This document shows, piece by piece, positions 34,962-43,426 of a DNA stretch of 64,000 nt. Source of the stretch: JBEKUY01 sp049514555 (GTDB lineage: Bacteria; Acidobacteriota; Terriglobia; Acidiferrales; UBA7541). Below the pieces are notes generated by a model. It had not been told where the DNA came from. It did not search any database and saw only the letters and a list, made by a program, of their open reading frames with translations. The position numbers were made by a program, and so were the translations under genes. Positions within the stretch are counted from its first letter, which is position 1. Every line of letters begins with the position of its first letter. Location of the stretch: NCBI GenBank assembly GCA_049514555.1, contig JBEKUY010000003.1, positions 124,001 through 188,000 of the forward strand, written 5' to 3'.

Positions 34962-37112
34962 ATGACAGAGAATTCTCATTTGCCCGTGCCGCACCAAGCC
35001 AGCGTGGAAGTGGGCGGCCGGACACTGACGTTGGAGACCGGCAAGATCGCCAGACAGGCCAACGGGGCTGTGCTGGCGCGGTATGGCGACACGGTCGTGC
35101 TGGTGACGGCCTGCATGTCGTCGGCAGCGAACGAGCGCGATTTTCTGCCGCTCACCGTTGACTATCGGGAATACACGTATTCCGCGGGGAAGATTCCCGG
35201 GGGATTTTTCAAGCGCGAAGGGCGCCCTTCGGAGCGGGAGATTCTGGTCTCGCGGCAGATCGACCGGCCGATGCGGCCGCTCTTTCCGGAAGCGTGGCGG
35301 AACGAAACGCAAATCGTGGCCATGGTGCTCTCCGCCGACAGCGAGAACGACCCCGACGTCATCGCGGTGACGGCGGCTTCGGCGGCGGCGTACTGCTCCG
35401 ACCTGCCGTTTGAGAAGCCGATCGCAGCGGTGCGCGTGGGGCTGCTGAACGGCCAGCTCGTGGCCAACCCGACCGTGGCCGAGCAGAAGACGAGCCTGCT
35501 GAACATCGTCATTGCCGGAACCGAAGACGCCGTCGTGATGGTGGAATCCGGGGCCCTCGAGGTTTCCGAGGACGCGGTGGCGGACGCACTTGAATTCGGC
35601 CACACTCAGATCAAGCTCATCATCGCGGCGATCCGCGAACTGCACGCCAAGGTGAACCCGAAGAAGGTGACGGTCGAGCCGCTGCCGTTCGATGAGGCGC
35701 TCTGCCGCGATATCGAGAAGAAATACGGCGCGCGCCTGCACGAAGCGCTGGATACGGCGAAGTATCCCAAGAAGGAGAGCTATCACCTCGTCGACGCACT
35801 GAAGGACGAAATCCTCGAGACCATCCCCGAGGAAGAAGAAGAGAAGCGAGCGCTCGCAATGCGGGCATTCGAGCGCCTTCGCGAGAAGTACTTCCGCGAC
35901 GATATTCTCGAGCGGCATCGCCGTCCCGACGCGCGCGCGTTCGACCAGGTCCGGCCCATCAGTTGCGAAGTGGGCCTGCTGCCGCGCGTGCACGGTTCGG
36001 CGCTATTCACCCGCGGCGAAACCCAGGCGCTCGCCACGATGACGCTGGGCACCAAGGAAGACATGCAGCGCCTCGATCTGCTCTTCGAGGAGGAGGCGTT
36101 CAAGCGCTTCATGCTGCATTACAACTTCCCGCCGTTCAGCGTGGGCGAAGTGAAGTTCCTGCGCGGGCCTGGGCGCCGCGAGATCGGCCACGGGGCGCTG
36201 GCGGAACGGGCGCTGGTGAATCTGATGCCACCCGAAGCGGACTTCCCCTACGCACTGCGGCTGGTGTCGGACATACTCGAATCGAACGGGTCCTCTTCGA
36301 TGGCGACGGTCTGCGGCGCGTCGCTGGCGATGATGGACGGCGGCGTGCCGCTGCGCGCGCCCTGCGCCGGTATCGCCATGGGACTTGTGGTCGGAGAACG
36401 GGGCAAGTACGCCATCCTGACGGACATCGCCGGCGCCGAAGACCATTACGGTGACATGGATTTCAAGGTCGCCGGGACGCGTGAGGGCATCACCGCGCTC
36501 CAGATGGACATCAAGGTGACGGGCATCAGCATCGGGATGATGCGCGAGGCCCTCGCCCAGGCGAAGAAGGCGCGTCTGGAGATATTGGACATCATGGAGC
36601 AGACGCTGAGCAGCCCGCGGACGGCGATTTCCTCTTACGCGCCGCGGCTCTTTGCGCTGACGATCCCGACGGACAAGATCCGCGACCTGATCGGTCCGGG
36701 GGGCAAGAAGATCAAGTCCATCATCGAAGCGACCGGCGTGAAGATCGACGTTCACGACGACGGCAAGGTGCACGTCTTTGCCACGAACGGAGAGGCGGGC
36801 GACGCGGCGTTGCGGATGATCCAGGAAGTCACTGCCACGGCGGAGATTGGCAAGACCTATCTCGGCAAGGTTGTGCGGCTCGCGGACTTCGGCGCATTCG
36901 TCGAGCTATTCCCGGGAACCGACGGCTTGCTGCACATCAGTGAGATCTCCGAGCACCGCATTCGCGACGTCCGCGATGAGCTGAAGCTCGGCGATCAAGT
37001 GCTGGTGAAAGTGCTCTCGATCGAGGGGAACAAGATCCGGCTGTCACGCAAGGCCCTGATTCGCGAGCAGCGGGATAAACAAAAGCGCGAGGTCGGCGGC
37101 GCGGCGCAGTAA
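34962..37112 (+). CDS. pnp: Polyribonucleotide nucleotidyltransferase (PNPase)
   Basis: A phosphorolytic 3'-5' exoribonuclease of about 716 residues. It has two RNase PH domains (the second with FNFPPFSVGE-type residues, here YNFPPFSVGEVKF), a KH domain (IRDLIGPGGKKIK) and a C-terminal S1 domain (GKVVRLADFGAFVELFPG). I prefer the ATG at 34962 because AAGGAAG lies about 6 nt upstream; GTG at 34935 would add nine residues. Confidence 0.97.
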   Translation: MTENSHLPVPHQASVEVGGRTLTLETGKIARQANGAVLARYGDTVVLVTACMSSAANERDFLPLTVDYREYTYSAGKIPGGFFKREGRPSEREILVSRQIDRPMRPLFPEAWRNETQIVAMVLSADSENDPDVIAVTAASAAAYCSDLPFEKPIAAVRVGLLNGQLVANPTVAEQKTSLLNIVIAGTEDAVVMVESGALEVSEDAVADALEFGHTQIKLIIAAIRELHAKVNPKKVTVEPLPFDEALCRDIEKKYGARLHEALDTAKYPKKESYHLVDALKDEILETIPEEEEEKRALAMRAFERLREKYFRDDILERHRRPDARAFDQVRPISCEVGLLPRVHGSALFTRGETQALATMTLGTKEDMQRLDLLFEEEAFKRFMLHYNFPPFSVGEVKFLRGPGRREIGHGALAERALVNLMPPEADFPYALRLVSDILESNGSSSMATVCGASLAMMDGGVPLRAPCAGIAMGLVVGERGKYAILTDIAGAEDHYGDMDFKVAGTREGITALQMDIKVTGISIGMMREALAQAKKARLEILDIMEQTLSSPRTAISSYAPRLFALTIPTDKIRDLIGPGGKKIKSIIEATGVKIDVHDDGKVHVFATNGEAGDAALRMIQEVTATAEIGKTYLGKVVRLADFGAFVELFPGTDGLLHISEISEHRIRDVRDELKLGDQVLVKVLSIEGNKIRLSRKALIREQRDKQKREVGGAAQ

Positions 37113-37142
37113 GCCCGGCCCAGCACATCTCGAAACGCAGAA

Positions 37143-37183
37143 ACAGCCCGGCCCGTCAGCGTCCTGACGCCCGGGCTGTTTTG
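37143..37183. terminator. Bidirectional terminator between pnp and the CADD-like gene
   Basis: ACAGCCCGG (37143-37151) pairs with CCGGGCTGT (37171-37179), with an inner stem CGTCAG/CTGACG. T residues follow on the plus strand (37179-37182) and A residues precede the stem, so it can act on both strands. It overlaps the last codons of the minus-strand gene. Confidence 0.75.
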
Positions 37184-37872
37184 TATTTGGGCGAGGCGGT
37201 GGCCTGGCGCTGAGGGCGATGCACAGCATCGAGCACCCCCCAGAGCGCGTCAAGAGCTTCCTCGGCGGCGGCGACGGTGCGGTCCAGGCTGCCATAGCCG
37301 TCCGCGGCGAGCCAGTTGCGCCAGGCGGCGCGGTGGGCCTTGTCGGCTTCCTGGTGCACGGCGAAATAGGCGAGCCCTTCGGGCCGGGTGACGCCGTAAA
37401 ATCGGCGCAGCCCCTCCAACTTCTCGGCGGCGGTCTCGGGCACCTGCGATTCGTAGGCGTACAGCACAGCAACAGCGTGGCAGGCCGGGCCTTCGGCACA
37501 GAAACGGCGGTAGGTTTCGACGAGTGTCTGAGTGGCGGGCAGCATCGGGGAGGAGGTTAGCGTTTCCTCCGGGACGCCAATGGCTGCGGCAAAATCCCGC
37601 CAAAGGCGCGGATGAGGCGCACGCGGGTCCGTTTCTTCAGCGAGATTTTGAAGAATGACGCTGCGAAGCGCGCCGTTCGTGCGAGCGGCGAGAGTCTTCA
37701 AGTAACCGGGGAAGGCATCCACGTGCCGGTAGTATTGCGTCGCGTAGAGCTGCAAACTGGCACGGGGGAGTTTGCCCGCTTGCCAATCCTGATAGAACGG
37801 GTGCTTCAGGAGATGCTTCTGGTCGATCCGAGCGTCAAGCCGTAAAAGAAGATCGTCGCCAAGCAGTGTCAT
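37156..37872 (-). CDS. CADD-family protein, probable self-sacrificing p-aminobenzoate synthase
   Basis: A 238-residue helical protein of the haem-oxygenase-like fold related to chlamydial CADD and PqqC. The metal ligands known from CADD (Glu81, His88, Glu142, His174, Asp178, His181) appear here, one residue earlier, as Glu80, His87, Glu141, His173, Asp177 and His180. The reported donor Lys152 matches Lys151, and a Tyr sits at 27. Chlamydial CADD makes p-aminobenzoate for folate from its own residues. The start at 37872 has AGGGGGGG upstream; the longer frame to 37965 looks non-coding at its end. Confidence 0.8.
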   Translation of the reverse strand: MTLLGDDLLLRLDARIDQKHLLKHPFYQDWQAGKLPRASLQLYATQYYRHVDAFPGYLKTLAARTNGALRSVILQNLAEETDPRAPHPRLWRDFAAAIGVPEETLTSSPMLPATQTLVETYRRFCAEGPACHAVAVLYAYESQVPETAAEKLEGLRRFYGVTRPEGLAYFAVHQEADKAHRAAWRNWLAADGYGSLDRTVAAAEEALDALWGVLDAVHRPQRQATASPKYKTARASGR

Positions 37873-38076
37873 GAACTCAATTCCCCCCCTGCAAGCCCGG
37901 ACGCACGAGAGGATCGCGCGCAAAACACGGGCCGAGAATGAAGGGCTGCATTGTAACAGAGGCAAGGCCCAGCAGACACATGGATGCAGACGCTGTGGAA
38001 AAGTGCCCCATCTTTCTTGTAACTGCTGATTCTACAGGGGCTAGTGCTGCGCTACGTCATTTCAGCAAGCAGCGGA

Positions 38077-39351
38077 CTAGCTGCTGACGCGGGTGATGCG
38101 GGCGCCGACGGAGCAGAGTTTTTCCTCGATGCGTTCGTAGCCGCGATCGATGTGGTACACGCGGTCGATGAGGGTTTCACCGTTCGCAATCAAACCAGCG
38201 AGGACGAGCGACGCGCTGGCGCGGAGATCGGAGGCGATCACACTCGTGCCGGTGAGGGGCGCCGGGCCGCGGACGATGGCGGAGCGTCCGTCGATGGTAA
38301 TGTTGGCGCCCATGCGAGACATCTCGCTGGCGTGCAGGAACCGGTTTTCGAAGATCGTTTCGGTGACGACGGAAGTGCCTTCGGCCTGCGTGGCGAGCGT
38401 CATGTACTGTGCCTGCATGTCGGTGGCAAAGCCGGGATACTCCTGGGTGGTGACGTCGGCGGCCACAAGCTTCCCGGAGCCGCGGACGCGGAGGGTCTCC
38501 GGGCCGGTCTCTTCGACGATCACGCCCGCCTCGCGAAGCTTGGTGATGATGGAGCCCAGATGTTCGGGGGCGCAGCGGGCGAGGGTGAGCTCGCCGCCGG
38601 TGATCGCGCCGGCGACGAGAAAGGTGCCGGCTTCGATGCGGTCGGGAATAACAGTGTGTTCGGCGCCATGCAGGCGCTCGACGCCGCGCACGCGCAGGGT
38701 CGATGTCCCATCGCCTTCGATGTCCGCGCCCATCTTGCGCAACAGCACGGCAAGATCAGTCACTTCCGGCTCGCGGGCCGCGTTTTCGATCGACGTTTCG
38801 CCTTCGGCGAGGGCCGCGGCCATAAGGATGTTCTCCGTGCCGGTGACGGTGATCTTTTCGAACGAGATACACGCTCCCCTGAGGCGGCCGCGCTTCGGCC
38901 CCCGAGCTTCGATGTTGCCATGCGAGGTGGAGATTTCGGCACCCAGTTTTTCGAGTGCGGCAATGTGCAAATCCACCGGGCGCGCTCCGATGGCACAGCC
39001 TCCCGGCAACGACACCCGGGCGTAGCCGAGACGGGCAACGAGGGGACCGAGCGTCAGAACGGAGGCGCGCATGGTGCGGACCAACTCGTAGGGCGCTTCG
39101 GCGTCGCTCAGGGCTGCGGCCTGGATCGTGTAGTTAGTGCCGGGGAAATCGTCGGTAAAGACGCGCGCGGACATGTGGGTGAGGAGCTTGGCCATGGTGA
39201 TGATGTCGCGGACGCGCGGAATGTTGTGGAGGACGATGGGCTCGGGAGAAAGGAGCGCGGCAGCCATCGCCGGAAGCGCGGAGTTTTTCGCGCCGCTGAT
39301 GGTTACGGTGCCGCTGAGCGGCACGCCGCCACGAATCAGGAATTTGTCCAC
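38077..39351 (-). CDS. murA: UDP-N-acetylglucosamine 1-carboxyvinyltransferase MurA
   Basis: A 424-residue cytoplasmic enzyme starting peptidoglycan synthesis by adding enolpyruvate from PEP to UDP-GlcNAc. The N-terminus has SGAKNSALPAMAA, and the catalytic Cys is in PGGCAIGARPVDLH, the fosfomycin-sensitive type. The start is GTG with AGGAGG about 9 nt upstream. It lies just downstream of murQ on the same strand, so synthesis and salvage genes are adjacent. Confidence 0.96.
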   Translation of the reverse strand: MDKFLIRGGVPLSGTVTISGAKNSALPAMAAALLSPEPIVLHNIPRVRDIITMAKLLTHMSARVFTDDFPGTNYTIQAAALSDAEAPYELVRTMRASVLTLGPLVARLGYARVSLPGGCAIGARPVDLHIAALEKLGAEISTSHGNIEARGPKRGRLRGACISFEKITVTGTENILMAAALAEGETSIENAAREPEVTDLAVLLRKMGADIEGDGTSTLRVRGVERLHGAEHTVIPDRIEAGTFLVAGAITGGELTLARCAPEHLGSIITKLREAGVIVEETGPETLRVRGSGKLVAADVTTQEYPGFATDMQAQYMTLATQAEGTSVVTETIFENRFLHASEMSRMGANITIDGRSAIVRGPAPLTGTSVIASDLRASASLVLAGLIANGETLIDRVYHIDRGYERIEEKLCSVGARITRVSS

Positions 39352-39373
39352 GCGTCCTTGCCTCCTAGGAAAA

Positions 39374-40276
39374 TCATTCGCCGAACGCCCGGCGCAAATC
39401 GCCCCGCGCGCCGCGGAGCAGATTGCGAGCCTCTTTGACGCCGACGTTCTTCTTCAACATGACCAGTGCGACGCGGAGGTTGTGTCCCGACTGACGCAGG
39501 GCGTGTCTCGAGATGGACGGTGGCCGGCCGCTGGCTTCCGTCAGGATGCGCAAGCCGCGCGCGCGTAACTTCCGGTTCGTCAGCGCCACGTCAATCATCC
39601 AATTGTCATAAACGCGGCCAAGACGAATCATCGCCGCGGTGGAGAGCATATTGAGGACCATCTTCTGGACGGTGCCGGCCTTGAGCCGGGTCGAGCCGGC
39701 CAGTATTTCCGGCCCGGCATCGGGCCCAATGGAAATGTGCACGGCGCGAGCGAGCAGCGAGCGCGGATTCGAGGTGATGCCGACGGTCGTGGCCCGTTTG
39801 CGCCGCGCCTGGCGCAGCGCGCCAAGAACGTAGGGGGTGCCGCCGCTTGCCGTAATGCCCACGACAACGTCGCGCGAGGAGAGCTTTTTCCGGGCGAGGT
39901 CACGCGCACCCTGAGCGGCGGAATCTTCGTCGCCTTCCGCGGCGTCCGTTAGCGCGCGGCGGCCTCCGGCAATGATCGCCTGGACGAGCCGCGGGGATAT
40001 GCCGAACGTCGGAGGGCATTCGGCGGCGTCGAGAACGGCAAGGCGCCCGCTGGTGCCTGCGCCGACATAGAAAAGACGCCCGCCGTTCTTCAAGGCCTGG
40101 ACGATTGCATCTACCGCGCGCGCAATTGGGCGAATCTCGCGCCGGACCGCGGGCACAACTCGCGCATCTTCGCGGTTCATCGCTTGGAGAATGGCGCGCG
40201 TGGAGAGGCGGTCGAGGCCGAGCGAACGCGCGTTGCGCCGTTCGGTGACGCGCGTTTTTCGGGGAGGAACAGGCAC
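39374..40276 (-). CDS. murQ: N-acetylmuramic acid 6-phosphate etherase MurQ
   Basis: A 300-residue SIS-domain enzyme that splits the lactyl ether of MurNAc-6-phosphate to GlcNAc-6-phosphate and D-lactate, allowing recovery of wall sugar. LFYVGAGTSGRLAVLDAAECPPTF is the diagnostic region (in two parts around residues 67-90), and GITASGGTPYV the second SIS motif. The start is GTG at 40276. Its neighbours NagZ and NamZ would supply free amino sugars. No MurNAc kinase or PTS transporter is in the window. Confidence 0.93.
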   Translation of the reverse strand: MPVPPRKTRVTERRNARSLGLDRLSTRAILQAMNREDARVVPAVRREIRPIARAVDAIVQALKNGGRLFYVGAGTSGRLAVLDAAECPPTFGISPRLVQAIIAGGRRALTDAAEGDEDSAAQGARDLARKKLSSRDVVVGITASGGTPYVLGALRQARRKRATTVGITSNPRSLLARAVHISIGPDAGPEILAGSTRLKAGTVQKMVLNMLSTAAMIRLGRVYDNWMIDVALTNRKLRARGLRILTEASGRPPSISRHALRQSGHNLRVALVMLKKNVGVKEARNLLRGARGDLRRAFGE

Positions 40277-40371
40277 CGTCGCATTATACTCGCGCTCAAA
40301 TCGAGGGCGGTATATCGTCCCTCCTCGTCGGATTGCTAGGAATCATCCGCGACACACACTCTCGCATCCTG

Positions 40372-43323
40372 CTAGGGCTTGGGAGCGGCGGGAGGAGCCA
40401 AGCCCAGGGCCTGGATGACGGCATCGTGCACGGCGGGGCGCACTTCTTGAATCTTGTGATTTTCGCGCGTGGGATTGACGCGATTGGTGAGCAGAATGAC
40501 GAAAAGCTGCTTGTCCGGGTCGATCCAGATGGATGTGCCGGTGAAGCCGAGATGGCCGAAGCTGTGAAGCGAAAAGAAATGTCCGCTCGAGGAGTTCTCC
40601 GTAGGCACGGCCCATCCGAGGGCGCGCAAATTGCCGGAAATGGCTTGCGGGGCGGCGAATTCCGCGATTGTGCCGCGGCGGAGAATCCGATGGTGCGCGT
40701 AAATCCCGCCGTCGAGAAGCATCTGGCAAAAGGCGGCGAGATCGCCCGCAGTGCCGAAAAGCCCCGCGTGGCCGGCGACGCCTCCCATGACATAAGCATT
40801 CTCGTCGTGAACCTCCCCGCGAACGAGGCGCTTGCGAAGAGATTTGTCATCCTCGGTGGGCGCGATGCGGGAGAGAAGCTTCTTGGGGGGAAGAAACATG
40901 GCGTCCGACATGCCGAGCGGGCGGAAAATCTGCTCGGCGGCCAGGATGTTGAGCGGCTTTCCGGTCAGGCGCTCGACGATTTCGGCGAGAAGAATGACGC
41001 CGAGATCGGAATACGCTTCCTTCGACCCCGGCTGCGTTTCCAGCGGCTCGGCGAAGATTTTTTCCAGGACTTCGCGCTTGCTCTTACACGTCAGGAAATA
41101 ATCGCGGTGCGGCGGAAGACCCGAGGTATGCGTCAGAAGCTGCCGCACGGTGACTTGGTGGCGCCACTCGGGCTGCGGTCCCTTGGCCCACTCCGGCAGA
41201 TAACGGTCGATGGGAGCGTCAAGCTGGAGGCCGGCTCCGGCGCGAGTTTCGGTGAGTCGCGCGGTGAGGGTCGTGGTGACGATGACCTTGGTGAGAGATG
41301 CCAGATCGTAGATCGTGTCGGGCGCGACGGGAGCGGCTCCGCGATCGTAACTGAGCTTGCCAAACACATGCACGGCGAGTTTGCCGCGGTAGCCGACGGC
41401 GAGCACGCCGCCGGGAAACGCGGCGTCGCGCACGGCGCGCTCCATGACGTCGTAGGCGGGAGCGAGACGAGCGGCGGCGGCTGAATCCATCATCGCAAGC
41501 TTCATCGGATGGGCGGCGAGCGCGATGCCGTCACCGGCTTTCAGATTTGCGCCAGGAATGCTCACGGGCAGGCGGCCGCGGACCGGAATCTGGCCGAAGA
41601 GGGCGCGCACCGCGGAGACTTGCGCGACCTCGGAGATGCCGAAGACCGAAAGCCAGGTCTTCGCCCCCGGGAACTGCTCGATGAGGTACGGGCTGCCCAG
41701 TCCGACAAAAACGACGGGCTTGCCGGAAGCGAGAACCTGGCGCGCCAGGGCGGCTTGGTCTTCGGGCAGAGCCACGCTGCCCTTGCGATCGGTGACGCGG
41801 ACGGACAGGGCCACGATGATGAAATCGTAGCGGTTGAGCGGCGGCAGCTTCACGGCGGCAGCTTTGACGAATTGCGTGTCGGTGCGGACGACGTCCAGCG
41901 AATCCACACGCCAGCGCAACTCGCGCTCGAGGTCTTCGGCGGGATAGGGCTCAAGGTCGCCGGAAATGGCGAGTAGGAGCGCGGTGGAGGGCCGGGTGGC
42001 ATCGAGCGGGAGGAGGTGCGCATCGTCGCGGAGAAGGGTGACGCCGCGGTCGCTGATGTCCTGCGCTTTGGCGGCCCACTCGGGACGGGCGAAATGAGAG
42101 TTGAGGTCATTCAGATTGACGAGGCGGTTCTTATCGAGGCCGAGGCGAGCCTTCGCCTCGAGGATGCGACGGACCGATTGATCGAGGCGCGCGCGAGAAA
42201 GGCGGCCCGAGGCCACTGCATCCTGGAGTGCGGCAAAAGCAGCGTCGGGAACCGGCGGCATGAGGAGAACGTCGGAGCCGGCAAGGACGGCACGGACAGC
42301 GGCTTCGCCGGGCGGATAACGGAGGGTTACGCCACCCATGTCCAGGGCGTCAGTGACCACGATCCCGTCGAACCCCATCTCCTTGCGCAGGAGGCCGGTG
42401 AGGATCTTTTCGGAAAGAGTCGCGGGGACGTTCGGATCGAGCTCCAGCGCGGGAACGGCGAGATGCCCGGTCATGATCGAGCTTACGCCCGCGGCGATGG
42501 CGGCGCGAAACGGCACGAGTTCGACTGAATCGAGGCGCGCGCGGTCGGCACTGACCACGGGAAGATCGAGGTGAGAATCGCCGGACGTGTTGCCGTGGCC
42601 GGGGAAATGTTTTGCGGTCGAGAGCCCGCCGGCTTCTTCAACGCCGCGGACGTAGGCGGAGACGTAGTCCGCGACGCGAGCAGGGTCCTCGCCGAAGGAA
42701 CGCGTGTTGATGATCGGATTGGCGGGATTGCTGTTCACGTCAGCGTCCGGCGCGTAAACCCAATGGATGCCAACCGCGCGCGCCTCGAGCGCCGTGATGC
42801 GTCCCATTTCATACGCGTCTTGCGGACTGCCGGCTGCCGCGAGCGCCATGGCAGTTGGAAACGACGTGCCTTCATCAAGTCGCATCGCGGTGCCGCGCTC
42901 GAAGTCCGCACCGATGAGCAGCGGCACCCGGGCGCGCGCCTGAAGCTGATTGGCCAGCACGGCGGTCGGATAGGCCTGACTCTTCACGGGGCCGAGAGGC
43001 GAGCCCTGAGTCACGATGATGAAGCCGCCGGCGTGGAGCTTTTCGACCGCGGAAAGCAGAGTTCGATAGTCGTCGCTATCCGTGGGTGTCAACACGCCGT
43101 AGAGAGTGGGGAAAAGGAGTTGACCGATTTTTTCGTCCACGGATAGTTTGCGGAGCGTGGTCTCGACCCAACGCCGGGCAGCCGGAGGAAGGCGCTTGGC
43201 CGGAGCGGCGCGGCGAGGAGACGATTTTGCCGGAGGAGTGGGCTTGTCTTGCGCGCGGGGCTTGATCGGCATGAAGAAAAAAACAGCAAGCAGCAGGAGC
43301 CATGAGGCGCGATGGTTCGTCAA
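40372..43323 (-). CDS. Exported NagZ-like GH3 N-acetylglucosaminidase fused to a beta-lactamase-fold domain
   Basis: About 983 residues with a signal peptide or anchor (SWLLLLAVFFF). The GH3 part carries KHFPGHGNTSGDSH (about 238-251), whose His-Asp pair is the NagZ acid/base, and nucleophile Asp near 325 (VVTDALDM); a GH3 C-terminal domain follows. From about residue 625 there is a class C beta-lactamase-like domain with SLTK (676-679) and YSD (771-773) where most family members have YxN. It would release GlcNAc from wall fragments while the second domain may cleave peptides or esters. I start at TTG 43323, with GAGAGGG 5 nt upstream. Confidence 0.85.
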   Translation of the reverse strand: MTNHRASWLLLLAVFFFMPIKPRAQDKPTPPAKSSPRRAAPAKRLPPAARRWVETTLRKLSVDEKIGQLLFPTLYGVLTPTDSDDYRTLLSAVEKLHAGGFIIVTQGSPLGPVKSQAYPTAVLANQLQARARVPLLIGADFERGTAMRLDEGTSFPTAMALAAAGSPQDAYEMGRITALEARAVGIHWVYAPDADVNSNPANPIINTRSFGEDPARVADYVSAYVRGVEEAGGLSTAKHFPGHGNTSGDSHLDLPVVSADRARLDSVELVPFRAAIAAGVSSIMTGHLAVPALELDPNVPATLSEKILTGLLRKEMGFDGIVVTDALDMGGVTLRYPPGEAAVRAVLAGSDVLLMPPVPDAAFAALQDAVASGRLSRARLDQSVRRILEAKARLGLDKNRLVNLNDLNSHFARPEWAAKAQDISDRGVTLLRDDAHLLPLDATRPSTALLLAISGDLEPYPAEDLERELRWRVDSLDVVRTDTQFVKAAAVKLPPLNRYDFIIVALSVRVTDRKGSVALPEDQAALARQVLASGKPVVFVGLGSPYLIEQFPGAKTWLSVFGISEVAQVSAVRALFGQIPVRGRLPVSIPGANLKAGDGIALAAHPMKLAMMDSAAAARLAPAYDVMERAVRDAAFPGGVLAVGYRGKLAVHVFGKLSYDRGAAPVAPDTIYDLASLTKVIVTTTLTARLTETRAGAGLQLDAPIDRYLPEWAKGPQPEWRHQVTVRQLLTHTSGLPPHRDYFLTCKSKREVLEKIFAEPLETQPGSKEAYSDLGVILLAEIVERLTGKPLNILAAEQIFRPLGMSDAMFLPPKKLLSRIAPTEDDKSLRKRLVRGEVHDENAYVMGGVAGHAGLFGTAGDLAAFCQMLLDGGIYAHHRILRRGTIAEFAAPQAISGNLRALGWAVPTENSSSGHFFSLHSFGHLGFTGTSIWIDPDKQLFVILLTNRVNPTRENHKIQEVRPAVHDAVIQALGLAPPAAPKP

Positions 43324-43328
43324 GTTCG

Positions 43329-43335
43329 CCCTCTC
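43329..43335 (-). promoter_or_regulatory. Shine-Dalgarno GAGAGGG deciding the TTG start of the NagZ fusion
   Basis: It lies 5 nt before TTG at 43323. The alternative ATG at 43371 has no purine-rich site and its extra 16 residues disrupt the signal peptide. Confidence 0.5.
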
Positions 43336-43426
43336 AGGTTGACGCCCGCATGCCGAAACTGTATATAGCACACAGGGTCTGGCCTCACCACGAAAACCTG
43401 CGCGTGGAGTTCCAGCCTACCACCGA

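Noticed and set aside
38044..39438. 464-codon open frame on the plus strand
   Set aside because: Antisense shadow of murA, whose motifs are unmistakable; high GC keeps the opposite frame open.
40333..41484. 383-codon plus-strand frame
   Set aside because: Antisense to the NagZ/beta-lactamase fusion; no domain.
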